NCBI GenBank assembly: GCA_946482325.1
Contig: CAMLRA010000101.1
Span: forward strand, 1 to 14,240
Length of the DNA stretch: 14,240 bases
From: an uncultured Chromatiaceae bacterium
Lineage (GTDB): Bacteria > Pseudomonadota > Gammaproteobacteria > Enterobacterales > Alteromonadaceae
Direction: 5' to 3'
Shown: positions 7,814-14,240 of the stretch, in pieces
How positions within the stretch are numbered: position 1 is the stretch's first letter
Layout: the number at the start of each line of letters is the position of its first letter
Position numbers and translations under genes: made by a program
The notes under the pieces: model-generated
What the model was told of the DNA's origin: nothing
What the model saw: the letters and a program-made list of their open reading frames with translations, nothing else
Database searches by the model: none

Positions 7814-8332
7814 GTGATTTGGTGGGTTTTGGCAATTGCATGCCTGATAGTGCTGATGATTGTGATGGTGGTTAAAACTGACAGTCTGGCGTCCGAACAC
7901 AAAAGGCTGCTGGTGCAATTTAAAATGCTGGATCAGGAATCTGCCCAGTTTCAGCAAATCACCTACGAGCTTGCCGAAGAATTCAGTCAGTTTTTGTTGT
8001 TGCAGCTTGGTGCAGCCCGCAGATTCAGCCGCATGCCGGAAGACGAGTTGTATCAGTTTGAAATCGCGATTCAGCTGATCCCGACTTTGTGTAAAGAGAT
8101 TTCTGGTCGTCGGTTGAGTTTTAAAGCGGCATTACAACGGGCACTGAAACTTCATGCCGATATAGAACTGGTGGCTTTTGAGGCAACAATAAGCCGACAT
8201 GGCCGTTTAATACCGGGGTGGCAGAAGCAGAGTTTTAGCGGTTACCTACAGATGTGCCAGCAAATGTATTTACTGACAAAAGAATATTCACACAAAGAGC
8301 AGAGACCGGGACAACCTGAGATAGCAGGTTAG
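7814..8332 (+). CDS. hypothetical single-pass membrane protein
   Basis: I do not recognise this 172-residue protein. Residues 2-20 form a very hydrophobic helix (WWVLAIACLIVLMIVMVV) followed by Lys, as in an N-terminal inner-membrane anchor. The rest is soluble and mostly helical, with a Gln- and Glu-rich stretch at 28-60 and a hydrophobic patch FLLLQLGAARRF (60-71). The tail is polar. The start is a GTG with GGGA seven bases upstream; no ATG gives the full membrane helix. A TGTAAT (7789-7794) could be a -10 box but has no good -35. Its stop is four bases from the stop of the convergent 79-residue gene. Composition is like its neighbours, so it looks like a real resident gene. Confidence 0.75.
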   Translation: MIWWVLAIACLIVLMIVMVVKTDSLASEHKRLLVQFKMLDQESAQFQQITYELAEEFSQFLLLQLGAARRFSRMPEDELYQFEIAIQLIPTLCKEISGRRLSFKAALQRALKLHADIELVAFEATISRHGRLIPGWQKQSFSGYLQMCQQMYLLTKEYSHKEQRPGQPEIAG

Positions 8333-8336
8333 ATAT

Positions 8337-8576
8337 TCAGTTGCGCAATGCAATCGACGGCGCCGTGTCAATCTGACCATCTTGATCTACTGCGGCCAGT
8401 CGCTCACCAGATTTTAACACTGCCATACTGAAACTCGGGCTGCGACGCACAAATGCCAGCTCATAACCAAAACGTTGCAGTTCAGACACAGAAAACTTCT
8501 GAGCGACATTTAACCTGTCCCAGAAATAATCCAGATTCTTTTCATCAGCGCGTCTGTCTTCGGTTACAGCAACCAT
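8337..8576 (-). CDS. small hypothetical protein (79 residues)
   Basis: This is a small soluble protein with no signal peptide or membrane helix. The charged start is followed by FWDRLNVAQKFSVSELQRFG (18-37), probably two helices. Short strands follow, YELAFVRR (38-45) and MAVLKSGERLAAVDQDGQID (51-70), the latter resembling a beta hairpin. The style suggests a conserved small family of Alteromonadales-type bacteria, but I cannot name it. ATG at 8576 is chosen because GGGG lies nine bases upstream; the in-frame TTG at 8585 is directly against that site. It lies 58 bases downstream of the EVE-domain gene on the same strand and may be co-transcribed with it. Confidence 0.7.
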   Translation of the reverse strand: MVAVTEDRRADEKNLDYFWDRLNVAQKFSVSELQRFGYELAFVRRSPSFSMAVLKSGERLAAVDQDGQIDTAPSIALRN

Positions 8577-8634
8577 TTTTAACAACCCCGTTTCAGTCTA
8601 ATAACCAAGATTGGTCAATAACCCGATTTTCACT

Positions 8635-9096
8635 TTAAGCCTTCGCCACGCAAAGTACAAGGTCAAATTCTGCATTTGTTGTAGGCATAATCGATAACCG
8701 ATTGCCTTTTCGCAATAAATGCATTCCGGACAGTCCTGTGATTTGGCGAAGCTCGGCCATGCTTAGTACTTTATTAAACTGTTCGACAAAACCAACCTGT
8801 ACCGCTACCCAAGGTGCTTTTTCCGGCGTTGATTTGACGTCGAAATATGGGCTATTTGGCTGGAACTGGCTTGGGTCAACAAAAGCTTCGGTTAAAATGA
8901 TCCCGACGCCGGCTATCCCAACCTGATCACAGCTGGAGTGATGAATAAGCACCTGGTCACCAATTTTGACCTGATCGCGCAGAAAATTGCGGGCCTGATA
9001 GTTCCGAACACCTTCCCAGACAACGCCTTTAGCGCCTGCGGCCTGAATGTCCAAAATACTGCACTCAGCCGGCTCTGTTTTAAAAACCCAGTGCAT
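8635..9096 (-). CDS. EVE domain-containing protein
   Basis: The 153-residue protein is a single EVE domain, a member of the PUA/YTH-like superfamily thought to bind modified bases in DNA or RNA. Family features are clear: HWVFKTEP at 2-9, WEGVRNYQARNFL at 27-39, GDQVLIHHSS at 46-55 and GIAGVGII at 60-67. The segment NSPYFDVKSTPEKAPW (81-96) and the C-terminal LLRKGNRLSIMP also fit. The aromatic residues of the WEGVRNYQAR segment usually line the pocket. The frame stays open upstream to 9321, but the domain begins at the ATG at 9096 and the longer reading would run into the divergent lipoprotein gene. The ribosome site is weak. It has no nuclease partner, so it looks like the free-standing housekeeping type; its exact role is unknown. 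Confidence 0.88.
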   Translation of the reverse strand: MHWVFKTEPAECSILDIQAAGAKGVVWEGVRNYQARNFLRDQVKIGDQVLIHHSSCDQVGIAGVGIILTEAFVDPSQFQPNSPYFDVKSTPEKAPWVAVQVGFVEQFNKVLSMAELRQITGLSGMHLLRKGNRLSIMPTTNAEFDLVLCVAKA

Positions 9097-9212
9097 TATG
9101 TCGCTTAACTCAGTTTTTGTAGTTAATGTGGGTAAATTAGCAGCTGTGGTCTTGCACCGCAAGGACTGAAAGCGTAAGTTAGATGTTGCATTATTGATAA
9201 TGGGAGAATGCA

Positions 9213-9530
9213 ATGTACCAACTGAAATGGATTCTAATGTTTGGTTGCCTGAGTCTGACAGCCTGTACTTCAACGCCGCAGTCCGCTCAAACCCCTGAAG
9301 TACAAGCGACGAGTGCCACACCTGCTACTGTGACTGTCGTCAAGGCATATACGAAGGACACAGATAAAAGTAGCTTGTTGTGTCGTAAGGAAAAAGTGCT
9401 GGGAAGCAACCGCAGCGTAAAAGTATGCAAAACCGTCGGGCAGCAGGAAGAGGAACGAAAACAGGCTGAAAGAATGGTCAACGACCGTACCTTACAACAA
9501 AGCTTGGGTGGTGGAGGAAGCGGAATCTGA
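9213..9530 (+). CDS. small putative lipoprotein with conserved-looking cysteine pair
   Basis: The 105-residue product starts with a signal peptide ending in the lipobox LTAC, modified Cys at residue 18, so it is probably an inner- or outer-membrane lipoprotein. Residues 19-50 are Thr, Ala, Pro and Ser rich and look like a flexible linker. The core is CRKEKVLGSNRSVKVC (57-72), then KTVGQQEEERKQAERM, a charged helix. The arrangement C-R-x-E, G-S, K-x-C followed by a Glu-rich helix is one I associate with many small gammaproteobacterial hypothetical proteins. The two cysteines may form a disulfide in the periplasm. The end is Gly-rich. GGGAG six bases before ATG is a good ribosome site. It is divergent from the EVE gene and 75 bases before tesB. 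Confidence 0.78.
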   Translation: MYQLKWILMFGCLSLTACTSTPQSAQTPEVQATSATPATVTVVKAYTKDTDKSSLLCRKEKVLGSNRSVKVCKTVGQQEEERKQAERMVNDRTLQQSLGGGGSGI

Positions 9531-9605
9531 TCCCACCATTAGAACTTGGTTCTTATCGCTGCTTGTTGCAGAATACGTTTCCAGTGGGACTCTTTGGGAG
9601 CAGCG

Positions 9606-10481
9606 ATGAGCCAGGTATTGTCAGATCTGTTGTCATTATTGAAGTTAGAAACTATCGAGTATGGCCTGTATCGTGGTCAGAGTCAGGATCTCGGTTTCAA
9701 AGCAGTGTTTGGCGGTCAGGTGATGGGGCAAGCATTGTCTGCAGCCAAAGAAACCATACCGGAAGATCGCAAAGTGCATTCCTTCCACTCTTATTTTTTG
9801 CGCCCGGGTGATACGGCGCGACCTATAGTGTATGAAGTGGAGAATATCCGCGACGGCAAGAGTTTCAGCACCCGCCGCGTCAGTGCTATTCAATATGGCA
9901 AACCTATTTTTTATATGACCGCATCTTTCCAGGCCGATGAACCGGGGTTTGCCCACCAGGATTTAATGCCGCAGGTACCGCAGCCGGAAGATTTGGTGTC
10001 AGATCTGGAGTTTTACCGCGAACATGCCGGACTGATTCCAGAGGCCATCCGCAGTAAATTTATATGTGAAAAGCCCATCGAGATGCGCTCTGTGGCTTTT
10101 CATAATCCATTTAAACCCCAGGTGAGTCAGGCCAAACGTTATGTCTGGTTTAAGGCGAATGGCGCTATGCCGGATGACCTGCGGGTGCATAAATATTTGC
10201 TGGCTTATGCCTCCGATTTCAACTTTTTGCCAACAGCGCTGCAACCGCACGGTAAGTCTTTTATGGCGCCCAATATGCAGGTTGCAACCATAGACCATGC
10301 GATGTGGTTTCATGAAGATTTTCGCTTTGATGACTGGCTGCTTTATGCGGTGGATAGCCCAAGCGCGTCAGGCGCCAGAGGCCTGGTGCGCGGCCAGTTT
10401 TTTAACCGAGCTGGTACTTTGGTGGCCTCGACCATGCAGGAAGGCGTGATCCGCAGTTATGAGAAAGCCAGGGGCGAGTGA
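9606..10481 (+). CDS. tesB: acyl-CoA thioesterase II
   Basis: TesB hydrolyses medium- and long-chain acyl-CoA to free fatty acid and CoA in the cytoplasm. The 291-residue product is a double hot-dog protein close to the 286 residues of the E. coli enzyme. The N-terminal half has [11 protein letters not shown] (34-44) and [12 protein letters not shown] (58-69). The catalytic residues fall at the E. coli positions: Asp204 in [13 protein letters not shown], Thr228 in [11 protein letters not shown] and Gln278 in MQEGVIR. The ATG at 9606 has GGGAG five bases upstream; an upstream in-frame TTG at 9546 is rejected because it adds 20 unrelated residues. The gene is convergent with plsB, whose product uses acyl-CoA and acyl-ACP, so both act on the same thioester pool. 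Confidence 0.95.
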   Translation: MSQVLSDLLSLLKLETIEYGLYRGQSQDLGFKAVFGGQVMGQALSAAKETIPEDRKVHSFHSYFLRPGDTARPIVYEVENIRDGKSFSTRRVSAIQYGKPIFYMTASFQADEPGFAHQDLMPQVPQPEDLVSDLEFYREHAGLIPEAIRSKFICEKPIEMRSVAFHNPFKPQVSQAKRYVWFKANGAMPDDLRVHKYLLAYASDFNFLPTALQPHGKSFMAPNMQVATIDHAMWFHEDFRFDDWLLYAVDSPSASGARGLVRGQFFNRAGTLVASTMQEGVIRSYEKARGE

Positions 10482-10488
10482 GCGCCCC
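10471..10488. terminator. hairpin between convergent tesB and plsB, possible weak terminator
   Basis: GGGGCG (10471-10476) pairs with CGCCCC (10483-10488) around a six-base loop that contains the tesB stop codon. No T-run follows on the plus strand; on the minus strand a short TTTCTC follows a few bases on. Its place between two convergent gene ends suggests a role in termination, but the signal is incomplete. Confidence 0.4.
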
Positions 10489-10493
10489 GGTTG

Positions 10494-12917
10494 TTAAGCA
10501 GCTGGCAGCTGGCCAATCTGACGGATACTGGCGCTGACGGTTGCCGGCAATAGCTGGTAAATGGCGGCTTCCAGTAACGCAAAAGAGTGGGCTGGCCGCA
10601 GCTTATGTTCTGCGTCCACGTGCAAGTAGCCCTGATCTTTTAATGCGTTAATCAGCGTGACAAATAGCTTTTTGTCATGAAACTCCGGTGCGTCCAGGCC
10701 GTGCAGAGTCGACAACCGTAATGCCAGCTGATGCGCCTGCTGTTCCAGTACATCCCGCTCCATCGGCTCTGAGCCGGAGATGAGTTGCAACACCATGGCA
10801 TACCGTTGCAGCATACCATCTGCCAAATTTGCCAGCAGTGCCAATGGCGCGCTGTTTTGCAGGTTCAGGTGATACTCGGTACTGGCTGGCTCGATAAATA
10901 CGAGTTTTTCCTGTTGTAAAAACAATAAGATGCCTTCGACATAACTGTGTAAATTCTGCGGGGACAGGAATAATTCCTGTTCCAGCAACGGCTGGAGTTG
11001 CACACACAGTTGTTGTAATTGGGCTGCGGTCGACTGCTGGCGTAGCAATGCGGTAGCCAAAATGGCTGGGATCATAAACAAGTGACTGATATTGCTACGG
11101 TAATAACTCATCAGAACCTGATCATGCGGGGCAAACCGGACCAAAGTCCCGAAGCTGTCCTGTTCAATCTGCACTTTTTGCAATCGCTGTGCATGGCGTA
11201 ACCAGTCGCTCACCTCACCTTCAGCGAAACTAATGTTTGGATGATAGGGAACCTGCTGCAGCAGACGGCGATATAGCGACATTTGTGTTAACAGTTGTTG
11301 TTCAGGCATTACCTGTTGTGGCGCCGACAGCAAACATGTCGCCAGCAAGTTCACGCTGTTCACTGCCGCACTTTGGTTAATCCGTAACATGACCTGATGT
11401 GCCAGTCCAGCGACCAATGGATTTAGCCACTCTGGTTTTGCTGGTTCCAGCGGGTCTATGGCACTTTTCCAGTCAGGTACCTGCTGCTGCAAATACTGGT
11501 TGACCGATAGCGGCTCACCAAAATTTACAAAGCCAAAACCATAATTACGCAGCTTGGTGGCGGCTTTCAGGATACCAAAGGCAGATTCTTTGGTTTTATG
11601 TAGGCCTTTTAATTCGCGCAGATAAGTACCCACTTCCATCACGTGCTCATAGCCCAGATAAACCGGCACAATAGTGACAGGGCGGTCTATTCCACGCAGC
11701 ATCGCCTGAATGGTCATCGCCAGCATGCCGGTTTTCGGTTGTAACAACCTACCGGTGCGGCTGCGACCACCTTCACTGTAATACTTGACGGCGTAGCCTT
11801 TGCGAAACAGTTGGGTCAGGTATTCGCGAAATACTGTTGAGTACAGCTTGTTACCACTGAAACTGCGTCGGATAAAAAATGCGCCGCCACGGCGGAACAG
11901 TTTGCCTATGGGCCAGAAATTGAGGTTAATACCGGCGGCAATATGCGGCGACGCCAGACCTTGCTGGTAAATCACATAGCTCAGCAACAGATAATCCATG
12001 TGGCTGCGGTGGCAGGGCAGATAAACGATTTCATGGCCACGCTGAGCCAAATCACGGACCTGTTCGTTATTGCGGACCTGAATACCGGTGTAGAGCTTAC
12101 TGAATAACCAACGTAAAAAACGGTCACCCACCCGAACTGTTGACTCCCGTTGATCGGCCGCGATCTCTTCCAGCAACAGCAACGCTTCTTGACGGGCGGC
12201 TGCGGCGGGAATTTGTTTTTGTGCGGCTTCATCTTCGATGGCCTGGCGTACTGATGCAGAGCCTAACAGTGCGTTGAATAAAGCGCCACGGTCCGGTTGT
12301 CTCGGGCCTGTGGCCGCGAGCTGCTGCCGATAAAACTGAAACCGGGCCAGTCGCAGTAATTTGTGCGCGGTGTCCGGGCTGGTGCCGTATTTTGTCGTCA
12401 TGTCCTGCAGCGACAGCGGGTTGGAGAACTGCACTAAAGTGTGCCGGCCGGAAATCAGCACGATAAATAGTTTTTGCAGCCAGTTCGGCGCTGCCTGCTC
12501 ACCGATAATGGCTTTGACGCTGGCCTCTTTGCCAGGTGCGCGTCCCCAGTTGATTGAGACAGGCATTAGTTGGGCATTTTGGGCCGGGTCCAGGTGCGCC
12601 TGTAACATATGCTGGCCGATTTGTAGCGCAGTGCTGGGATGCTGATGACCACTGAGGGTTTTGGGGTTCTCCAGATACAGGGTTCTGGGTAAACGCACAT
12701 TGCCTAGCTGCACTTCGTCATCCGGTGCCGGTAAACCTAATTGCCGGCAAACCCGCATCAAGGTTGCAAGATCGGTGGCGGAAGACACTTTGGTGATATA
12801 AAACAGGGGCTGGTCGCTGGTACCAGTCTGGGTGTTCGTGGTGACAATTTTGCATTGCACCAGCGGTTTAAGTGGCCAATATAATAATCTGGCCAGAAAT
12901 TTTAATCGGGCAAACAT
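10494..12917 (-). CDS. plsB: glycerol-3-phosphate 1-O-acyltransferase PlsB
   Basis: PlsB transfers an acyl group from acyl-ACP or acyl-CoA to position 1 of glycerol 3-phosphate, the first step of phospholipid synthesis, at the inner membrane. The 807-residue length equals that of the E. coli enzyme. The acyltransferase motifs appear in order. Block I is HRSHMD at 303-308 with catalytic His303 and Asp308. Block II is GGAFFIRRSFSGNKLYS at 344-360, block III YYSEGGRSRTGR at 379-390, and block IV VTIVPVYLGYEHVME at 414-428. The N-terminal region is basic and hydrophobic, as in the membrane-associated family. AGG six bases before the ATG supports the start. The gene is divergent from lexA and convergent with tesB. 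Confidence 0.97.
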   Translation of the reverse strand: MFARLKFLARLLYWPLKPLVQCKIVTTNTQTGTSDQPLFYITKVSSATDLATLMRVCRQLGLPAPDDEVQLGNVRLPRTLYLENPKTLSGHQHPSTALQIGQHMLQAHLDPAQNAQLMPVSINWGRAPGKEASVKAIIGEQAAPNWLQKLFIVLISGRHTLVQFSNPLSLQDMTTKYGTSPDTAHKLLRLARFQFYRQQLAATGPRQPDRGALFNALLGSASVRQAIEDEAAQKQIPAAAARQEALLLLEEIAADQRESTVRVGDRFLRWLFSKLYTGIQVRNNEQVRDLAQRGHEIVYLPCHRSHMDYLLLSYVIYQQGLASPHIAAGINLNFWPIGKLFRRGGAFFIRRSFSGNKLYSTVFREYLTQLFRKGYAVKYYSEGGRSRTGRLLQPKTGMLAMTIQAMLRGIDRPVTIVPVYLGYEHVMEVGTYLRELKGLHKTKESAFGILKAATKLRNYGFGFVNFGEPLSVNQYLQQQVPDWKSAIDPLEPAKPEWLNPLVAGLAHQVMLRINQSAAVNSVNLLATCLLSAPQQVMPEQQLLTQMSLYRRLLQQVPYHPNISFAEGEVSDWLRHAQRLQKVQIEQDSFGTLVRFAPHDQVLMSYYRSNISHLFMIPAILATALLRQQSTAAQLQQLCVQLQPLLEQELFLSPQNLHSYVEGILLFLQQEKLVFIEPASTEYHLNLQNSAPLALLANLADGMLQRYAMVLQLISGSEPMERDVLEQQAHQLALRLSTLHGLDAPEFHDKKLFVTLINALKDQGYLHVDAEHKLRPAHSFALLEAAIYQLLPATVSASIRQIGQLPAA

Positions 12918-12945
12918 ATGGAACCTGCAACACAGACAGCCCGCT

Positions 12946-12975
12946 ACTTTAGCACGGAATGAAAACCAGCGCCAA
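12946..12975 (-). promoter_or_regulatory. possible promoter of plsB
   Basis: On the minus strand TTGGCG (12970-12975) and TAAAGT (12946-12951) are 18 bases apart, matching 4/6 and 4/6. A transcript from here would have a leader of about 20 bases. The match is weak and other sigma factors cannot be excluded. Confidence 0.3.
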
Positions 12976-13011
12976 ATTCAGGTCTTACCAGTAAATTGTA
13001 CGGAATTAGGC

Positions 13012-13040
13012 TTGGCACAGCAGAACTCACTGTATATACT
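13012..13040 (+). promoter_or_regulatory. sigma70 promoter of lexA
   Basis: TTGGCA (13012-13017) and TATACT (13035-13040) are both 5/6 matches, with an ideal 17-base spacer. Transcription should start near 13047, giving a leader of about 25 bases. The -10 box lies inside the first LexA box, so the repressor would block polymerase directly. Confidence 0.8.
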
Positions 13041-13045
13041 CCCAG
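13030..13045 (+). promoter_or_regulatory. LexA (SOS) box 1 upstream of lexA
   Basis: CTGTATATACTCCCAG fits the gammaproteobacterial consensus CTG-N10-CAG with an AT-rich left half. It covers the -10 box of the lexA promoter. This is the expected autoregulatory site. Confidence 0.9.
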
Positions 13046-13051
13046 TATCCA

Positions 13052-13067
13052 CTGTATAGGCATTCAG
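13052..13067 (+). promoter_or_regulatory. LexA (SOS) box 2 upstream of lexA
   Basis: CTGTATAGGCATTCAG is a second CTG-N10-CAG site, six bases after box 1 (22 bases start to start), so it lies on nearly the same face of the helix. It ends four bases before the lexA ATG. Tandem boxes before lexA are also known in E. coli and allow cooperative binding. Confidence 0.85.
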
Positions 13068-13071
13068 CACC

Positions 13072-13704
13072 ATGCGACCACTTACACCAAGACAAGCCGA
13101 AATTCTGCAACTTCTGAAAGACTATCAGGCCCAGACCGGTATGCCGCCAACCCGGGCTGAAATTGCGATGCAACTTGGATTTAAATCCGCAAATGCTGCA
13201 GAAGAACATCTCAAAGCGCTGGCCAAAAAAGGCTTTATTGAGATGTTGCCAGGAACCTCGAGAGGGATCCGGCTAGTGGATGATGCAGCAGACGACGCAG
13301 CCAACGAACCTGAAATCCAGGGATTACCATTGATTGGACGAGTTGCTGCAGGTCAGCCGATTCTGGCGACGCAACACATCGAACAATACCACCAGATCGA
13401 TGCCAATCTGTTTCATCCGCCGGCGGATTTCCTGTTAAAAGTCTCAGGTATGAGCATGAAAGACATTGGTATTCTGGACGGTGATTTGTTAGCCGTACAC
13501 AAAACGACCGAGGCGCGGCAAGGCGAAGTGATCGTCGCCAGAGTTGATGAAGATGTGACAGTAAAGCGATTCCGCAAAGATGGACAGTTTGTTTACTTAC
13601 ACCCCGAAAACAACGACTTTAATGTGATAAAAGTTGATTTAACCCAACAGTTTTTTGCGATAGAAGGTTTGGCTGTCGGAGTTGTGCGGACGCAGACCTG
13701 GTAA
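13072..13704 (+). CDS. lexA: LexA, SOS-response transcriptional repressor
   Basis: LexA represses DNA-damage genes until RecA filaments trigger its self-cleavage. The 210-residue product has the N-terminal winged helix (1-70), including [20 protein letters not shown] (25-44) as recognition region. The cleavage site is Ala93-Gly94 in VAAGQP. The serine-lysine dyad is Ser128 in GMSMKD and Lys165 in TVKRF. All three lie nine residues later than in E. coli LexA, because the linker around 70-80 ([10 protein letters not shown]) is longer and acidic. The start is fixed by homology. There is no good ribosome site: the nearest purines are AGG 11 bases upstream, because SOS box 2 occupies the leader. 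A clear terminator follows, so the gene is probably monocistronic. Confidence 0.97.
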   Translation: MRPLTPRQAEILQLLKDYQAQTGMPPTRAEIAMQLGFKSANAAEEHLKALAKKGFIEMLPGTSRGIRLVDDAADDAANEPEIQGLPLIGRVAAGQPILATQHIEQYHQIDANLFHPPADFLLKVSGMSMKDIGILDGDLLAVHKTTEARQGEVIVARVDEDVTVKRFRKDGQFVYLHPENNDFNVIKVDLTQQFFAIEGLAVGVVRTQTW

Positions 13705-13736
13705 CACGATATTTAAATCATTGAATCTAAAAGAGG

Positions 13737-13769
13737 CGCCTTCGTTTTTGTGACGAGGGCGTTTTTTTT
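13737..13769 (+). terminator. Rho-independent terminator of lexA
   Basis: CGCCTTCG (13737-13744) pairs with CGAGGGCG (13754-13761) with one G-U pair, around a nine-base loop. Eight T follow directly (13762-13769). It lies 32 bases after the lexA stop codon. Confidence 0.88.
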
Positions 13770-13965
13770 CATTCTTACCTTGGCTTTTTAGCTATTTTGT
13801 CTAATTCTTAAGCAGAACCTGCTAAAACAAATGGTCAATTAAAAGATCAGGGCCGGTTTCTTACAGGAAAAAATAACAACGATAAGTTGCAGAATCGGGA
13901 TGCATAGTTGTGGGCGCGTCGGATTCTGGCAACAGTTTTTGCAAAACTGACAGAGGAGACGTGCT

Positions 13966-14240
13966 GTGGCGAATGCGATGTACCATCGTAGCTCGCTGCT
14001 TGCCTTGTTGTGTGTCGATTCGGCTATCGCCGCAGAAATGCCCCTGAATATGACCCGGGGGGTAACGGAAATCAGTCAAAAGGTTTACGACCTGCATATG
14101 ACGATTTTCTATATTTGCTGCGCAATTGGCCTGGTGGTTTTTGGTGCCATGTTTTGGTCCATCCTCCATCATCGCAAAGCAAAAGGTGTGCAGCCTGCGC
14201 AATTTCATGAGAGCACCAAAGTTGAACTACTTTGGACCGC
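13966..14240 (+). CDS. coxB: cytochrome c oxidase subunit II (N-terminal part)
   Basis: The gene runs off the window end; 91 codons are visible. Subunit II of haem-copper oxidases carries the CuA site that accepts electrons from cytochrome c, but that domain lies outside the window. Seen here are a probable signal peptide (LLALLCVDSAIAAE, 11-24), then VTEISQKVYDLHM (33-45) and the first membrane helix (about 45-66). The family sequence HHRKAKG (68-74) and HESTKVELLWT (81-91), which leads into the second helix, come next. The start is GTG at 13966, with GAGGAG seven bases upstream; an ATG at 13978 is too far from that site and would cut the signal peptide. An oxidase operon (coxB, coxA and others) probably continues to the right. 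Its promoter should lie in 13770-13960, where I see no strong match. Confidence 0.9.
   Translation, partial: MANAMYHRSSLLALLCVDSAIAAEMPLNMTRGVTEISQKVYDLHMTIFYICCAIGLVVFGAMFWSILHHRKAKGVQPAQFHESTKVELLWT

Noticed and set aside
9097..9321. N-terminal extension of the EVE-domain gene
   Set aside because: The EVE domain begins right at the ATG at 9096, the extension shows no family similarity, and it would overlap the divergent lipoprotein gene.
13861..14208. 115-codon minus-strand frame at the right end
   Set aside because: It is antisense to the cytochrome oxidase subunit II frame and its leader; no ribosome site and no recognisable features.
14010..14210. 66-codon plus-strand frame near the right end
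   Set aside because: It is in the wrong frame inside coxB; the coxB frame has a strong ribosome site, signal peptide and membrane helix.
1..14240. Search for a defence island, mobile element, prophage or CRISPR array
   Set aside because: No transposase, integrase, recombinase, toxin-antitoxin pair, restriction gene, direct-repeat array or tRNA-linked attachment site was seen; nearly all genes are core or conserved functions with even composition.

Overview
This 14.2 kb window looks like ordinary chromosomal DNA of a gammaproteobacterium, most likely an Alteromonadales-type organism (Rheinheimera, Alishewanella or Shewanella relatives). The evidence is the ubiE-ubiJ-ubiB-tatA-tatB order, a full-length 807-residue PlsB divergent from lexA, LexA boxes of the CTG-N10-CAG type, and a terminal-oxidase subunit II gene just beyond lexA. 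The genus is inferred from gene order and protein style, not from a search. I see no tRNA, rRNA, insertion sequence, prophage, CRISPR array or restriction cassette, and base composition looks even throughout.

Left part, minus strand (positions 1-5662). In transcription order there is a GGDEF diguanylate cyclase, an AlkC-type DNA alkylation repair protein 9 bases behind it, then the ubiquinone genes ubiE, ubiJ and ubiB in tight coupling, then tatA and the start of tatB. UbiE makes the C-methyl group of ubiquinone and menaquinone, UbiJ is the lipid-binding accessory factor and UbiB the atypical kinase/ATPase. TatA and TatB build the twin-arginine export channel. A plausible sigma70 promoter lies between the repair gene and ubiE.

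Middle part (5663-9605). A 332-base gap separates the cyclase from a divergent DUF885 lipoprotein with a metallopeptidase-like motif. It holds a perfect 12-base palindrome over a possible -10 box. After a strong terminator come less characterised genes: a one-helix membrane protein, a convergent 79-residue protein, an EVE-domain protein and a small divergent lipoprotein with a conserved-looking cysteine pair.

Right part (9606-14240). Acyl-CoA thioesterase II (tesB) runs towards glycerol-3-phosphate acyltransferase (plsB). plsB is divergent from lexA, which has a clear promoter with two tandem SOS boxes and a terminator behind it. The window ends inside the gene for subunit II of a haem-copper cytochrome c oxidase (coxB).

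I found no convincing new multi-gene system. The best leads are the cyclase/alkylation-repair gene pair, the palindrome before the DUF885 lipoprotein, the lexA control region with dgkA missing from its usual place, and three small unassigned proteins.
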